Made by a program: the position numbers and the translations under genes
Source: an unidentified bacterial endosymbiont
GTDB taxonomy: Bacteria > Pseudomonadota > Gammaproteobacteria > Enterobacterales > Enterobacteriaceae
Length of the DNA: 64,000 bases
Reading direction: 5' to 3'
Assembly (NCBI RefSeq): GCF_918797525.1
Contig: NZ_OU963893.1
Coordinates: forward strand, 3,100,001 to 3,164,000
The notes under the pieces: generated by a model
Databases searched by the model: none
Told to the model about the DNA's origin: nothing
Seen by the model: the letters and a program-made list of their open reading frames with translations, nothing else
Shown here: positions 41,201 to 52,007 of the stretch, in pieces
Layout: each line of letters starts with the position of its first letter
Numbering within the stretch: position 1 is the stretch's first letter

Positions 41201-42743
41201 CCTGGCCGGCCAGATGGCGCTGGTTTACGCCGTCACGCAGTAACTCACGGGCGACATCCCATGCTTCATTACGCGCAAGCGGGCCGTTGATGGCTACAAC
41301 CAGTTGATAAGCTTGCTCAAACTGGCTGTGTGCCGATTGCGCCACGCTCATTTTTTGGTCAAGCGACAGCAGTTTTTCGGTAGCTTCCTGCTCTTTATCC
41401 TGGAAGGTATCCAGCCATTCTTCAGCGCTTTCTGCCGTTAAGTCAGGGAGATGGCACAGTTCTTTTGCGCGCTGTAATGCCTGCAAAGCCTGATTGTACT
41501 GAATCGCGCGCGTCTGCTGCACGTCCAGCGCCTGCTGGTAATCGGCAAGCTGGCTTTTCAGCTCATCCACTTCCAGCTCGGCGGCTTCGGCACGGGCTTC
41601 GTTCTCTTCCTGCACGTCGGCCGCTTCGGCCACCACTTCATTTTGCTCTTCGAGACGGATTTGCAGCTCATTGAGATCCGCGTCGTAGCGTTCGATTTTT
41701 TCCTGCTGACGCAGTGCCGTTTGCACCAGGTTCAGGTGATCGCTGGCCGCCTGGTAATCGGCTTCCAGATCCCCTTCTGCACCGTTGTGCTCGCCCAGCT
41801 CACGGGACATTTCAACGTGCTTATACTGCTCGGCTACCAGCTGCTTGCGGGAGGTCAACAGCTCGCGGCGATACGCTAACGCCTGGTCAAGATGCACGCG
41901 GCGCTCGTTGGCGTGGCGCATATAGTCCGCCGCCACGTAGTTAGTGGCTTCGCTGATCAGGTGTTTAAACAGATCGCGGTCAGACTGGGTCACGCGAATC
42001 GCTTCCAGCGTCATGCGGTTTTCACGCAGCGCGGCTTCCATGTCCTGGAAGGCCTTACGCACGCCGCTGTTTTCCGGCAGCAGGTAGTCGCGCAGGGAGC
42101 GGGTGATGGCGCTGGAGATACCGCCGTACAGGGAGGCTTCAATCAGACGGTAGTATTTACTGCGGTCAGACGCGGTGCGCAGGCGACGGGCCACCACGCC
42201 CAGATCGAACATCAGAGAGTGGTAGTCGGTAATCGAGTTGAACAGCTTAAACTGCACGCCTTCGATGGCTTCGAGCTTGTCTTTCAGCTCCTGCAGCGTC
42301 AGCACGCGCGCCTGACGATCGTTGAGAGTTTCTGTCAGCAGCGCCGTCGGCTGCATAGAAGTCGGCAGGCCCTGGATGGCAAAGGGTTTAATATCGACTT
42401 TACGGTCGCGACCGGCGACCTGCTGCAGACGGACACCCACCACCACGCGCTGATGCCGGGAGTTGATCACATCCAGCACCGAATAACAGACGCCCGCTTT
42501 CAGCTTTCCGTGCAGGCCTTTATCACGAGAGCCGCTCGTCGCGCCCGCTTCGGTAGTGTTACGGAAGTGCAGCAGCGTTAAATCGGGGATCAGCGCCGTC
42601 ACGAATGCCGCCATGGTGGTGGATTTACCCGCCCCGTTACCGCCGGAGAGCGTCGTCACCAGCTCATCCAGATCGAAGGTGCGGGCAAAAAAGCCGTTCC
42701 AGTTGATAAGCGTTAGTGAGCGAAATTTACCGCGTTCAATCAT
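38295..42743 (-). CDS. mukB: MukB, SMC-like condensin ATPase
   Basis: 1482-residue chromosome condensin of the MukBEF complex (E. coli 1486). The N-terminal head has Walker [16 protein letters not shown] (near residue 34-42). Two very long coiled coils flank a central hinge (about 650-770), and the C-terminal head has the signature [10 protein letters not shown] and Walker [12 protein letters not shown]. It extrudes DNA loops outside Ter, where MatP displaces it. Its ATG overlaps the mukE stop by one base (TAATG), consistent with translational coupling. Confidence 0.97.
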   Translation of the reverse strand: MIERGKFRSLTLINWNGFFARTFDLDELVTTLSGGNGAGKSTTMAAFVTALIPDLTLLHFRNTTEAGATSGSRDKGLHGKLKAGVCYSVLDVINSRHQRVVVGVRLQQVAGRDRKVDIKPFAIQGLPTSMQPTALLTETLNDRQARVLTLQELKDKLEAIEGVQFKLFNSITDYHSLMFDLGVVARRLRTASDRSKYYRLIEASLYGGISSAITRSLRDYLLPENSGVRKAFQDMEAALRENRMTLEAIRVTQSDRDLFKHLISEATNYVAADYMRHANERRVHLDQALAYRRELLTSRKQLVAEQYKHVEMSRELGEHNGAEGDLEADYQAASDHLNLVQTALRQQEKIERYDADLNELQIRLEEQNEVVAEAADVQEENEARAEAAELEVDELKSQLADYQQALDVQQTRAIQYNQALQALQRAKELCHLPDLTAESAEEWLDTFQDKEQEATEKLLSLDQKMSVAQSAHSQFEQAYQLVVAINGPLARNEAWDVARELLRDGVNQRHLAGQVQPLRMRLNELEQRLREQQEAERLLADFCKRQGKNYAIDDLEALHQELEARIAALSDTVSNASEQRMTLRQEMEQLQSRSQTLLQRAPVWLAAQSSLNQLSEQCGAEFESSQDVTEYLQQLLEREREAIVERDEVGARKRDVDEEIERLSQPGGAEDARLNTLAERFGGVLLSEIYDDVGLDDAPYFSALYGPSRNAIVVPDLSLISEQLAGLEECPEDLYLIEGDPQSFDDSVFSVDELEKAVVVKIADRQWRYSRFPELPLFGRAARENRIESLHAEREILSERFATLSFDVQKTQRLHQAFSRFIGSHLAVAFDADPEAEIRKLNTRRGELERAIANHENDNQQSRVRFEQAKEGVAALNRILPRLNLLADDTLADRVDEIQERLDEAQEAARFVQQHGNQLAKLEPVVAVLQSDPEQFEQLKEDYAWSQQVQREARQQAFALTEVVQRRAHFGYSDSAEMLSGNSDLNEKLRQRLEQAEVERTRAREAMRSHAAQLSQYSQVMASLKSSYDTKKELLNDLHKELQDIGVRADSGAEERARIRRDELHSQLSNNRARRNQLEKALTFSEAEMDNLTRRLRKLERDYHEMREQVVTAKAGWCAVMRMVKDNNVERRLHRRELAYLSGDELRSMSDKALGALRLAVADNEHLRDVLRMSEDPKRPERKIQFFVAVYQHLRERIRQDIIRTDDPVEAIEQMEIELGRLTEELTSREQKLAISSRSVANIIRKTIQREQNRIRQLNQGLQSVSFGQVNSVRLNVNVREAHSTLLDVLSEQHEQHQDLFNSNRLTFSEALAKLYQRLNPQIDMGQRTPQTIGEELLDYRNYLEMEVEVNRGSDGWLRAESGALSTGEAIGTGMSILVMVVQSWEDEARRLRGKDISPCRLLFLDEAARLDARSIATLFELCDRLDMQLIIAAPENISPEKGTTYKLVRKVFQNSEHVHVVGLRGFAPQPPESLPDAADAS

Positions 42744-43447
42744 TACTCTTCCTCCCCGCTATCCGGCTGACTCTCTTCATGCTCATCATTAAGCTGCAAA
42801 TGATTTTCCACCGGCATCGCTTCACCGTCGCGGATCATACGCAACTGCGCTTCACGCGCGTCGTCGCCCGTACGGACATCGGCACCGAAGCGGAAGACAG
42901 ACTCGGTAATGCGGAATTTGCTGCTGTCGTGGCCCATAAACCAGACCATCCCCAGGCGACGCAGACGGTTCAGGGAAGAGCGAACTTTTTCCTGCAATTT
43001 CTGACGATCGAGATCTGAACCGGTTGAACGGTTGTTCACCAGCTTGAGCAGCTTGCTCTCATCCGCGAGGGCTAACAGTTCGTCGTACAGTTCCTGCTGG
43101 GTGAAAATGCCTTCATTCGCCAGTCGTTCCGGGCTGAGATAGAGGTAGCAGAGAATTTTGCCAACCATCATATCCAGCTCGGAAAGCACGGAACGCGGGA
43201 TGAGCGTCGTGGAGCGCGGGCGCAGGTAGAAGAACCCTTCCGGCGCGCGAATGAGCTCAACGTTATAGCGTGCGTAAAACTCTTCCAGGTACTCCTGGAA
43301 ATCCATCAAAAAGGCGTGATTATCCAGCTCGTCAAGGCCAATGTGACGACCAGCACGTAACTGGCTGTCCAGCGCCGGAAATAACGGATTCGCCAGCGCC
43401 TGTGCCAGCTTAAGTGGCATCACTTGTTCAATATTTGTCAATGACAT
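42743..43447 (-). CDS. mukE: MukE, condensin subunit
   Basis: 234-residue winged-helix kite protein that binds MukF and the MukB heads and regulates DNA loading. The sequence [37 protein letters not shown] and the acidic C-terminal tail match the family. It overlaps mukF by 20 bp. Confidence 0.96.
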   Translation of the reverse strand: MSLTNIEQVMPLKLAQALANPLFPALDSQLRAGRHIGLDELDNHAFLMDFQEYLEEFYARYNVELIRAPEGFFYLRPRSTTLIPRSVLSELDMMVGKILCYLYLSPERLANEGIFTQQELYDELLALADESKLLKLVNNRSTGSDLDRQKLQEKVRSSLNRLRRLGMVWFMGHDSSKFRITESVFRFGADVRTGDDAREAQLRMIRDGEAMPVENHLQLNDEHEESQPDSGEEE

Positions 43448-44750
43448 GCGCCTGTACCTTGGCTCCGTAATCGTTAATCGGCTGCCACTTCGGCGGCAGC
43501 CCGGTGAAATCTGCTTGCGCGACGCCCAGGCGCACCGCCTGGTCTACAACAATGCGGGCGATATCGAAGTGGCGCGCGCGAGGATATTGCGCCAGATACT
43601 CGCGCACCACCAGCCCAAGATCCAGCGGGACTTGTCTGGTTTTATAGACAGCGAGCTGTTCTTCGATCATCGCTGCAAGTTGCTCGCGAATTTCGTTGAA
43701 TTCTTCAAATTCCAGATCCGGTGGCAGTTCACCTGTCACCTCTTCATCACGTAGCGCCATCTCTTCGTCACGCATATCCAGCAGACGATCAGCGCTGGCA
43801 TAGGTCAGCGCCCAGGGCGCATCGAAATAGGTTTGTACTGACTGGCGTAAACGCTGGGCAAAGACGCGGTTTTTATCCATATCAATCGCGGTACGGATAA
43901 ATTTGTGCACGTGACGGTCATAGCCGATCCACAGGTCGATGGACTGCTGGCCCCAGCTAATAATGCGGTCGAGTTTGCTCTGCAGGTCGAAGACCAGACG
44001 GTCGACAAAATGGAGATCGTCATGGGCTAAGGTCGCATCCTGGATGCGCAGCAGGTTGGCCTGCAGCTTGTCTCCCGCCGCCTCCAGCGTATCCTGCAGT
44101 TCACGCAGGGTGCCGGAGGTTTCCGAGAGCAAGAGCTCGCAGCTGGAAATGGCCGCACGCCAGTCTTTATTCAGCAACTGGGCGATATCGTCCTTTACCT
44201 GCTGCTGCTGTTCGTCCATCAGACGCTGGGTCAGATCGATACTGTCGAAGATCTCCGCAACCGAGTATTTCAGCGGGGCGTAAACGTTGCGATGCCAGTG
44301 GAACTCATCCCCGTTTTCGTCTGCGGCATCTGCCGCACGCTTTAGCTCGCCGGCGACAATCGAGAGCTGCATAGAAAGACGCAGCGTGGAAAACTCGCGC
44401 TGGCGGATATAGTAATCGGTAATGCCGATGCCCAGCGGCGTCAAACGATAGATGGCGTTTCCTTCGGCCTGCTCGCTGGTAAAGCGGTTCAGCAGACGTT
44501 GACGCACCATATCGTTGATTGCGTTGTTGGCACGCACGCTAATGGTTTCGCTGGTTTGCTCAAACGCATCACTGACGTGGCGGAACGCATCCACCAGTTC
44601 GCCCTCGCTCATTTCACCATCAAGCCGCTCGCCGTTCAGCGTGGCAACCGCCAGCAGGAAAGAGAGTCTGTCTACCGGCAGCGAGATGGAGAAATCGTTT
44701 TTCCTGGCCCAGGCAACCAGTTCGGGGACTGTCTGGGAAAATTCACTCAT
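43428..44750 (-). CDS. mukF: MukF, condensin kleisin
   Basis: 440-residue kleisin. An N-terminal winged-helix dimerisation domain ([28 protein letters not shown]) is followed by a helical middle domain, an acidic linker (about 300-350) and a C-terminal winged helix that contacts the MukB cap. It starts 3 bp after cmoM on the same strand, so cmoM-mukF-mukE-mukB is one operon. Confidence 0.96.
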   Translation of the reverse strand: MSEFSQTVPELVAWARKNDFSISLPVDRLSFLLAVATLNGERLDGEMSEGELVDAFRHVSDAFEQTSETISVRANNAINDMVRQRLLNRFTSEQAEGNAIYRLTPLGIGITDYYIRQREFSTLRLSMQLSIVAGELKRAADAADENGDEFHWHRNVYAPLKYSVAEIFDSIDLTQRLMDEQQQQVKDDIAQLLNKDWRAAISSCELLLSETSGTLRELQDTLEAAGDKLQANLLRIQDATLAHDDLHFVDRLVFDLQSKLDRIISWGQQSIDLWIGYDRHVHKFIRTAIDMDKNRVFAQRLRQSVQTYFDAPWALTYASADRLLDMRDEEMALRDEEVTGELPPDLEFEEFNEIREQLAAMIEEQLAVYKTRQVPLDLGLVVREYLAQYPRARHFDIARIVVDQAVRLGVAQADFTGLPPKWQPINDYGAKVQAHVIDKY

Positions 44751-44753
44751 AGA

Positions 44754-45533
44754 TTATCCTTGCATCTGCGGCTTGCGCGCGGTGACGTGAATATAGCGGC
44801 CAAGGCTAAGATAAGGCTCCTGGCGGCAATACCGCGTTTCTATTTCGGTTAAGGCGTCTAAACAGTCATGCTGTTTTTGTTTCTCACGCAGATAATCATG
44901 GAACACCCTCACGCCTGTTTTACCGGTAATTTCCCAGCCGATCTCTTCCAGCCAGCCATATACCTGCTGCGGTTCACGCGGGAAATCCGGCGACAGCGTG
45001 CGCCGTTTCTTTTTATACATCCCTTGCTGCACATAGCCGAAGTTACCCACCAGCACGTTACGCATTAACAGACCGTTTGCATTGTAGAACATCAGCGATA
45101 ACGCGCCGCCTGGGCGCAGCATTGACCACAGCGTTTTTAACATAGCTTGTGGTTCGGCGACCCATTCGAGTACAGCATGGAACAATATCAGATCAACCTG
45201 TGATTCCAAATGCTGCGCAATGTTCTGAGCGGCGCAATGTATAAAATGCATGTTGTCGCTCACACCTTTCTCTTCCGCCGCATGTTCGGCTCGCGCCACC
45301 ATCTCAGCCGACAGATCGCAAAGGGTGACGTGGTGGCCGCGTTGCGCCATCAGAATAGCGGTCTGACCTTCCCCACCACCGGCGTCCAGCACGCGCAATT
45401 TCTGGCCCGCGTAGTCGGCAAGCAGTTTGTCCAGATCCTGCCAGAGGATCGTCTGACGGAGCTGGCCTTTGGTGGTGCCATAAATGTTGCGCGAAAACTT
45501 TTCCGCGATGTCATCAAAATTGCGATCCCGCAT
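44754..45533 (-). CDS. cmoM: CmoM (SmtA), tRNA mcmo5U methyltransferase
   Basis: 259-residue SAM-dependent methyltransferase that converts 5-carboxymethoxyuridine to its methyl ester at the wobble base of tRNAs. The Rossmann SAM motif is LRVLDAGGGEGQTAILMAQRGH and the second acidic residue lies in VTLCDLSAEM. First gene of the mukFEB operon, as in E. coli. It is divergent from elyC. Confidence 0.94.
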   Translation of the reverse strand: MRDRNFDDIAEKFSRNIYGTTKGQLRQTILWQDLDKLLADYAGQKLRVLDAGGGEGQTAILMAQRGHHVTLCDLSAEMVARAEHAAEEKGVSDNMHFIHCAAQNIAQHLESQVDLILFHAVLEWVAEPQAMLKTLWSMLRPGGALSLMFYNANGLLMRNVLVGNFGYVQQGMYKKKRRTLSPDFPREPQQVYGWLEEIGWEITGKTGVRVFHDYLREKQKQHDCLDALTEIETRYCRQEPYLSLGRYIHVTARKPQMQG

Positions 45534-45657
45534 TGGGAAGGTTCCACTCGCTCACAGCAAAACCGCTATTTTGTCACACCCGCGCGGAGAATGAACCTCT
45601 CTGGTGTAATATCACGGGTAAACACCTGCTGTATGGTTAAAAAAGGAACCAAAAAGG

Positions 45658-46437
45658 ATGCTTTTTACCCTGAAGAAATATATTGGCGGCATGATGCTTC
45701 CCCTCCCCCTGTTGCTACTGCTTATCGCACTGGGCCTGGTGCTGGTGTGGTTCAGCCGTTTTCAGAAAAGTGGCAAATCGCTCATCACCCTCGGCTGGCT
45801 GGCGCTGCTGTTACTGAGCCTGCAACCGGTCGCCGATGGTCTGTTACGGCCGATAGAACATAACTACCCGACGTGGCAGGGAAAGCAAAAGGTGGAATAC
45901 ATTGTGGTATTGGGCGGCGGATATACCTGGGATCCAGACTGGGCCCCCAGTTCCAACCTGATTAACAATAGTCTGCCGCGGCTGAACGAGGGTATTCGCC
46001 TGTGGCTCGCCAACCCGGGCTCGAAAATGGTCTTCACCGGTGGTGCCGCGAAAACCAACCCGGTCAGTACCGCTGAAGCGGGGGCAAGAGTGGCAGAATC
46101 GCTTGGCGTTCCGCGCTCGTCGATCGTGACGCTGGATAGCCCAAAAGATACCGAGGAAGAGGCGGCAGCAGTGAAAGAGGCAATCGGCGATGCTCCCTTC
46201 TTGCTGGTCACGTCCGCCTCTCACCTGCCGAGAGCGATGATTTTCTTTAAGAAGCAAGGATTGCACCCGCTGCCCGCGCCGGCCAACCAGTTGGCCATCG
46301 ACGCCCCGCTCAACCCGTGGGAGCGGACCATCCCCTCTCCGGTATGGTTGATGCACAGCGATCGTGTGGGTTACGAAACGCTCGGACGTCTCTGGCAGTG
46401 GCTGAAAGGATCGTCAGGCGAGCCAGGGCAGGAGTGA
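45658..46437 (+). CDS. elyC: ElyC (YcbC), envelope biogenesis factor
   Basis: 259-residue inner membrane protein with two N-terminal membrane helices (MMLPLPLLLLLIALGLVLVW; LITLGWLALLLLSLQPVADG) and a periplasmic DUF218/SanA-like domain (IVVLGGGYTWDP, SAEAGARVAESLGVP, TSASHLPRAMIFFK). In E. coli it is needed for peptidoglycan synthesis at low temperature and for undecaprenyl-lipid-dependent processes. It converges on ycbJ with a 24-bp overlap. Confidence 0.93.
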   Translation: MLFTLKKYIGGMMLPLPLLLLLIALGLVLVWFSRFQKSGKSLITLGWLALLLLSLQPVADGLLRPIEHNYPTWQGKQKVEYIVVLGGGYTWDPDWAPSSNLINNSLPRLNEGIRLWLANPGSKMVFTGGAAKTNPVSTAEAGARVAESLGVPRSSIVTLDSPKDTEEEAAAVKEAIGDAPFLLVTSASHLPRAMIFFKKQGLHPLPAPANQLAIDAPLNPWERTIPSPVWLMHSDRVGYETLGRLWQWLKGSSGEPGQE

Positions 46438-47307
46438 TTTTGTCGCGAGGTCGAAGTTAGCGCGATTAAAACGTCCGGTATTGACCAGTTGCGCCACTTC
46501 ATCCCAAAGCAGATAAAGCCAGCGCCGCCAGAGAAACGCCTCCGCGACCGGCGCACGCTGTAGGTAATGCCACAGCAAACCTTCCGCAGCGCCGCTGTCG
46601 CTCAGCCTGAACAGTTCGTACTCACGCGGCGCCCAGAGCGTGATGCCCGGCCCGAGCATCGCTAGCAGTTGATCGCTGCGGGGGTCTTTTAACATACTGC
46701 GCAAGGTAAAATTGCCGTGTATCAGCACGCAGTTGTCGTTAAAACCGTCAAACAAGGCGGGCAAACATTCCCGGGTGCGGAACAGGATTCGTTTATCCTG
46801 CATGCTTAACCCGGTCTTGTTGAACTGGTTAAGGGTTCCCCACAGCACTTCGACTCGCTGGCGATACCATAGCGGCCACAGATTTTCCTGGGTACTGTCG
46901 ACCGTTCCAACAAGGCCACGGCTATCCTGTCGGTGCCAGGCCAAAAGCGCCTCAACAATCTGATCTTTAAGCTGATCCCAGCGTTCTGGCGTACGCGTCG
47001 GGGCTTCAACCGAGACGCCGCGCAATCGCTCAATCAGCAGCACATCCGGTCCGGGATGTTCCTCATGGGTCATTACGCCGTAGACCGTCGGCATGCGAAC
47101 TGTTCCTTCCCGTGCCAGCATCGAAATTTTCCAGGCAAGCTGGCTGGCGATACCCGGCGAGGTAAAACTTCTGGCCATCAGCGGCATTGGGTTTCCCTGA
47201 CTGTCGTACAACGACCAAAGTGCGGTATCTGCCTTTTCATGCACACATTCGACCCGGCTTAACGTCTCACCAAGCAGATGGCTAAGTTCAGCACGCAACT
47301 GTTCCAT
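46414..47307 (-). CDS. ycbJ: YcbJ, phosphotransferase-like protein
   Basis: 297-residue cytoplasmic protein of the aminoglycoside phosphotransferase/choline kinase-like fold. The block CVLIHGNFTLRSMLKDP resembles the APH catalytic loop (H-G-[DN]), here with Asn where the catalytic Asp normally stands, so kinase activity is doubtful. No function is established for the family. Its 3' end overlaps elyC. Confidence 0.88.
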   Translation of the reverse strand: MEQLRAELSHLLGETLSRVECVHEKADTALWSLYDSQGNPMPLMARSFTSPGIASQLAWKISMLAREGTVRMPTVYGVMTHEEHPGPDVLLIERLRGVSVEAPTRTPERWDQLKDQIVEALLAWHRQDSRGLVGTVDSTQENLWPLWYRQRVEVLWGTLNQFNKTGLSMQDKRILFRTRECLPALFDGFNDNCVLIHGNFTLRSMLKDPRSDQLLAMLGPGITLWAPREYELFRLSDSGAAEGLLWHYLQRAPVAEAFLWRRWLYLLWDEVAQLVNTGRFNRANFDLATKSLLPWLA

Positions 47308-47452
47308 ATGAGATTACCCCCAATAAAACTCCTGCTTTCATAATGAGCGTGCGGCCAGCAGATGTCACCCGGATGAGATCAATTATGGAAACGAAAAAGG
47401 AAAAATAACCAGACGGGAGAGCACCCCCCCGAACGGAGGGATGGGGTCAGCG

Positions 47453-48378
<926 letters not shown>

Positions 48379-48423
48379 AGTTCCTCCGTAGGGGTAATCG
48401 TTACAGCTTAACACATTCCTTTT

Positions 48424-49203
48424 TCAGGGCGTGCCTGTTTCCCAACCACTTCGACAGGCGTGAAACAGCCCATCGGGCGCACGCCCAGGCGTAACCCTGT
48501 AAGCCCCCTGCCAGCGCGCAAACTCGCTAATGGCGCAGGTTAGCCCCTTTTCCAGGGTAGCCGTTACCTTCACGCCGTCCTCAAGATAAAGTGACATAAT
48601 CTCAAGCGTGCTGGTTTTGCGATGCATTTTGGCGTCCATGCGTCCGACCAGTTGCCCTCTATACAATAACGGTAAAACAAAGTAACCGTACTGCCGCTTG
48701 GGCGCAGGGGTGTAGCACTCCAGCCGATAGCTAAAATCAAACAACTGCTCAGCCCGTTTTCTGTCCCAGACCAGCGGATCGAAGGGAGACAGCACGGCGC
48801 TGTGGCTAGCCTTAAGTTGACCTTCCAGAGCCAGCGGCAAGCGCGAAAGTAAATCCGTATGCAGCCACATTTCCCCCAGCTTTTCTACCCTAACGGGTGT
48901 GACTCGCTGCTGGTGCTGCCACCTCTCAAGCAAGGGTTTCAACGCAGGCTGACGCAGGCGGTAATAATCAGCCAGCCACTGCGGACGAAAAATCCCCAGA
49001 CTCCGGGCGCTGTTTTCCAGCATGATGGCTACAGCTGATGCCTGCGAGAGCAGATCCCGTCGATCGTCCCAATGGGGCATAATGCGCTGGATAGTTGAAA
49101 GGATATCGCCAGGCCGTGCGCGACAGCGGGGCTTTTCAAGCAGCCCTTGCGCGGCAAGGTGAAGATTGCGCGCGGCAGAAAGCGAGAGTTGCGGTAAAGA
49201 CAT
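48424..49203 (-). CDS. ycaQ: YcaQ (AlkX-like), internally deleted DNA glycosylase
   Basis: 259 residues against about 410 in E. coli YcaQ, a HTH_42-family glycosylase that unhooks interstrand crosslinks. The N-terminus (MSLPQLSLSAARNLHLAAQGLL, to about residue 40) and the C-terminal two-thirds (from MPHWDD onward) both match closely. About 150 residues between them are missing with the frame kept. The lost part holds the SLLQID block (predicted Q-x-D catalytic motif) and much of the winged-helix DNA-binding region. The remaining protein is unlikely to be an active glycosylase. The junction lies near 49075-49090, at TATCCAGCGCATTATGCCCC on the minus strand. Confidence 0.88.
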   Translation of the reverse strand: MSLPQLSLSAARNLHLAAQGLLEKPRCRARPGDILSTIQRIMPHWDDRRDLLSQASAVAIMLENSARSLGIFRPQWLADYYRLRQPALKPLLERWQHQQRVTPVRVEKLGEMWLHTDLLSRLPLALEGQLKASHSAVLSPFDPLVWDRKRAEQLFDFSYRLECYTPAPKRQYGYFVLPLLYRGQLVGRMDAKMHRKTSTLEIMSLYLEDGVKVTATLEKGLTCAISEFARWQGAYRVTPGRAPDGLFHACRSGWETGTP

Positions 49204-49248
49204 GCGTTTTCCTGTCAGTCAAAGCGCCATCAGTACCACGTACGTTTT

Positions 49249-50226
49249 TTAATGCACTATCGCCATCAGTTCCTTAAGCAAATGTTCCGGCTGCTCACCG
49301 CTGAGTTCAGCGTCGACCGGCAGGTACCACCAGTTTTCTTTCGCAAATGCACGACATTTCACCGCGTCTTTTTCGGTCATAATCAACGTCTGCCCGGGTG
49401 CCGTCAACGCATTCACCTGCTCTGCCACCAGCGCCTGATGGTCTGCCAGCGGAACCAGTTTTTCGAGCCGGGCGCCACATTGCTCAAGCGTAGTAAAGAA
49501 CCGCGGAGGATGGCCAATTCCCGCCATTGCCACCAGCGCGGACAACTGAGCGACATCCCGACGTTCTCCCGTTAACAGGTTGATCGCCATCCCCGGATGA
49601 AGATGCATGGGGATTTCGCCCGGCCCCGCAACGCCGCCGTTAACAATGACCGCATCAACCGACTGTAGCCGCGAAGCGCGTTCACGCATCGGCCCGGCAG
49701 GCAACCACCAGCCGTTGCCGAAACGGCGAACCCCATCGATAACCACAATTTCTTTATCACGCGCCAGGGCGTAATGCTGCAGCCCATCGTCGGTGATGAT
49801 GATTTGGACGTCGTGTTCGGCTATAAGCGCCACAACAGCCTCACTCCGTACGGGCGACACCGCAACCGGCGCGCCGGTACGTTGATAAATGAGGACTGGT
49901 TCATCGCCCGCTTCTGCGGTGGGTGTATTTGCTGCCAGCAGCAGCGGATACTGCACCGCTTTACCGCCGTAACCGCGCGACACAACCCCTGGACGAATAC
50001 CGCGTTTCTGCAGTTGTTCCACCAGCCAGATAACCACTGGCGTTTTGCCGTTGCCGCCAGCCGTAAGGTTACCGACAACGACAACCGGCACCGGCGCGCG
50101 CCAGGCGCGTTTCAGCCCCAGTCGATAAAGCAAGCGAATAGCACCGCTCACCAGACCATACAGCCAGGAGAGCGGCAGAAGCAGCAGCCACAGCGGTGAT
50201 TCACCGGACCAGATGCGTGCAATCAT
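49249..50226 (-). CDS. lpxK: LpxK, tetraacyldisaccharide 4'-kinase
   Basis: 325-residue inner membrane-associated kinase that phosphorylates the lipid A precursor at 4' to give lipid IVA. It has an N-terminal membrane helix ([20 protein letters not shown]), Walker A ([12 protein letters not shown]) and the catalytic Asp/His region ([11 protein letters not shown]). It overlaps msbA by 4 bp; lpxK-msbA coupling is conserved across enterics. Confidence 0.95.
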   Translation of the reverse strand: MIARIWSGESPLWLLLLPLSWLYGLVSGAIRLLYRLGLKRAWRAPVPVVVVGNLTAGGNGKTPVVIWLVEQLQKRGIRPGVVSRGYGGKAVQYPLLLAANTPTAEAGDEPVLIYQRTGAPVAVSPVRSEAVVALIAEHDVQIIITDDGLQHYALARDKEIVVIDGVRRFGNGWWLPAGPMRERASRLQSVDAVIVNGGVAGPGEIPMHLHPGMAINLLTGERRDVAQLSALVAMAGIGHPPRFFTTLEQCGARLEKLVPLADHQALVAEQVNALTAPGQTLIMTEKDAVKCRAFAKENWWYLPVDAELSGEQPEHLLKELMAIVH

Positions 50227-51971
50227 TGTCCGAACTGCATTTTATGAAGCTGAGCGTATACGCCACGGTGTGCCAGCAGATCGGCATGGCTACCGCGTTC
50301 AACAATCACGCCATCTTCAACCACAACAATTTCATCAGCCTGTTCAATAGTCGACAAGCGGTGCGCAATCACCAGCGAGGTACGGTTCTTCTGCAGTTCA
50401 TCCAGCGCTGACTGAATCGCACGCTCAGATTCGGTATCCAGCGCAGAGGTCGCTTCATCGAGGATCAGCAGTGGGCTATCACGCAGCAGGGCACGCGCAA
50501 TGGCGATGCGCTGACGCTGGCCCCCGGAGAGCAGCACGCCGTTCTCACCGATAATCGTATCCAGGCCGTTATCCATCTTATTGATAAAGTCCATCGCATA
50601 CGCCATACGTGCAGCATTTTCTATTTGCTCACGGCTGTACTCTTCATTACGGGCATACGCGATGTTGTTGGCGACCGTGTCGTTGAACAGATGCACGTTC
50701 TGAGAAACCAGCGCCACCTGGTTACGCAAAGACCGGAGGGTGTAGTCCCGCAGATCGTGACCATCTAACAGGATCTCACCTTCGTCAATATCGTAGAAAC
50801 GCGTAATCAGGCTGGCAATGGTCGATTTACCCGAGCCGGAACGGCCTACCAGCGCTACGGTTTTCCCCGCCGGAATGGTCAGGTTAATATTACGCAAGGC
50901 CGGGATTTCACGGTCTGGATAGGTGAAGGTCACATTGCGGAACTCCACATCACCCTTTGCGCGCTCAATCTGGCGTTTGCCTTCATCTTTTTCCTGTTCG
51001 GAATCCAGAATGCTGAACAGGGTCTGACAGGCGGCCATCCCGCGCTGGAACTGGGCGTTAACGTTAGTTAGCGATTTAAGCGGACGCATCAATGCAATCA
51101 TGGCTGAGAAGACAACGGTGATCGTCCCCGCCGTCAGGGTCTCCATAACGCTCGGGAAGCTTGCCGCATACAGTACAAACGCCAGCGCGAGAGAAGCAAT
51201 CAGCTGAATGATCGGGTCGGAGATGGAAGAAGCCGACACCATTTTCATGCCCTGCAGACGCATTTTATTGCTGACTTTATCAAAGCGGCTGGTTTCAACT
51301 TCCTGACCGCCGAAAATCAACACTTCTTTATGCCCTTTGAGCATCTGCTCGGCGCTGGTGGTGACCTGTCCCATCGTGTTCTGCATACTCTTACTGATAT
51401 TGCGAAAACGCTTAGACACGACCCGAATAGCAATAGAGACAATCGGCGCGAGAACGATAAGGATGATCGACAACTGCCAGCTGTAATAGAACATCATAAT
51501 AAACAGACCGATAATCGACGCGCCTTCACGCACGACGGTTATCAGCGCACCGGATGACGAAGAGGCGACCTGCTCTGAATCATAAGTAATTCGTGACAGC
51601 AAGGTACCGGTGGACTGCTTATCGAAAAAGGCGACCGGCATGCCCATCATGTGGCTGAACAGGCGACGGCGCATGGTCATCACCACTTTTCCCGATACCC
51701 AGGAAATACAATAGCTGGATATATAGCTGGTGATACCGCGTAAGATCATCAGTCCGATAACCACCAGAGGCATCCATAGCAACACTGAGCGATCCGTTTT
51801 ACCAAAACCGTCATCCAGTAACGGTTTGAGAAGCGATAGCATAAAAGTATCGCTGGCTGCGTTGAGGATTAACGCAACGCCCGCCACGATCAAGCCTGTT
51901 TTAAAGGGTGCAATCATCGGCCAGAGTCGGCGGAAGGTTTGCCACGTGGAGAGATCTTTGTCGTTATGCAT
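50223..51971 (-). CDS. msbA: MsbA, lipid A/LPS flippase
   Basis: 582-residue homodimeric ABC exporter that flips core-lipid A across the inner membrane. Six membrane helices (residues about 20-310) precede an ATPase domain with Walker A (GRSGSGKST), signature ([15 protein letters not shown]), Walker B ([12 protein letters not shown]) and switch His (VIAHRL). It has the same length as E. coli MsbA. It lies 36 bp after ycaI. Confidence 0.97.
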   Translation of the reverse strand: MHNDKDLSTWQTFRRLWPMIAPFKTGLIVAGVALILNAASDTFMLSLLKPLLDDGFGKTDRSVLLWMPLVVIGLMILRGITSYISSYCISWVSGKVVMTMRRRLFSHMMGMPVAFFDKQSTGTLLSRITYDSEQVASSSSGALITVVREGASIIGLFIMMFYYSWQLSIILIVLAPIVSIAIRVVSKRFRNISKSMQNTMGQVTTSAEQMLKGHKEVLIFGGQEVETSRFDKVSNKMRLQGMKMVSASSISDPIIQLIASLALAFVLYAASFPSVMETLTAGTITVVFSAMIALMRPLKSLTNVNAQFQRGMAACQTLFSILDSEQEKDEGKRQIERAKGDVEFRNVTFTYPDREIPALRNINLTIPAGKTVALVGRSGSGKSTIASLITRFYDIDEGEILLDGHDLRDYTLRSLRNQVALVSQNVHLFNDTVANNIAYARNEEYSREQIENAARMAYAMDFINKMDNGLDTIIGENGVLLSGGQRQRIAIARALLRDSPLLILDEATSALDTESERAIQSALDELQKNRTSLVIAHRLSTIEQADEIVVVEDGVIVERGSHADLLAHRGVYAQLHKMQFGQ

Positions 51972-52007
51972 TCAAAAAACCAGCATTTGTTGAAATAGCC
52001 GCATATT

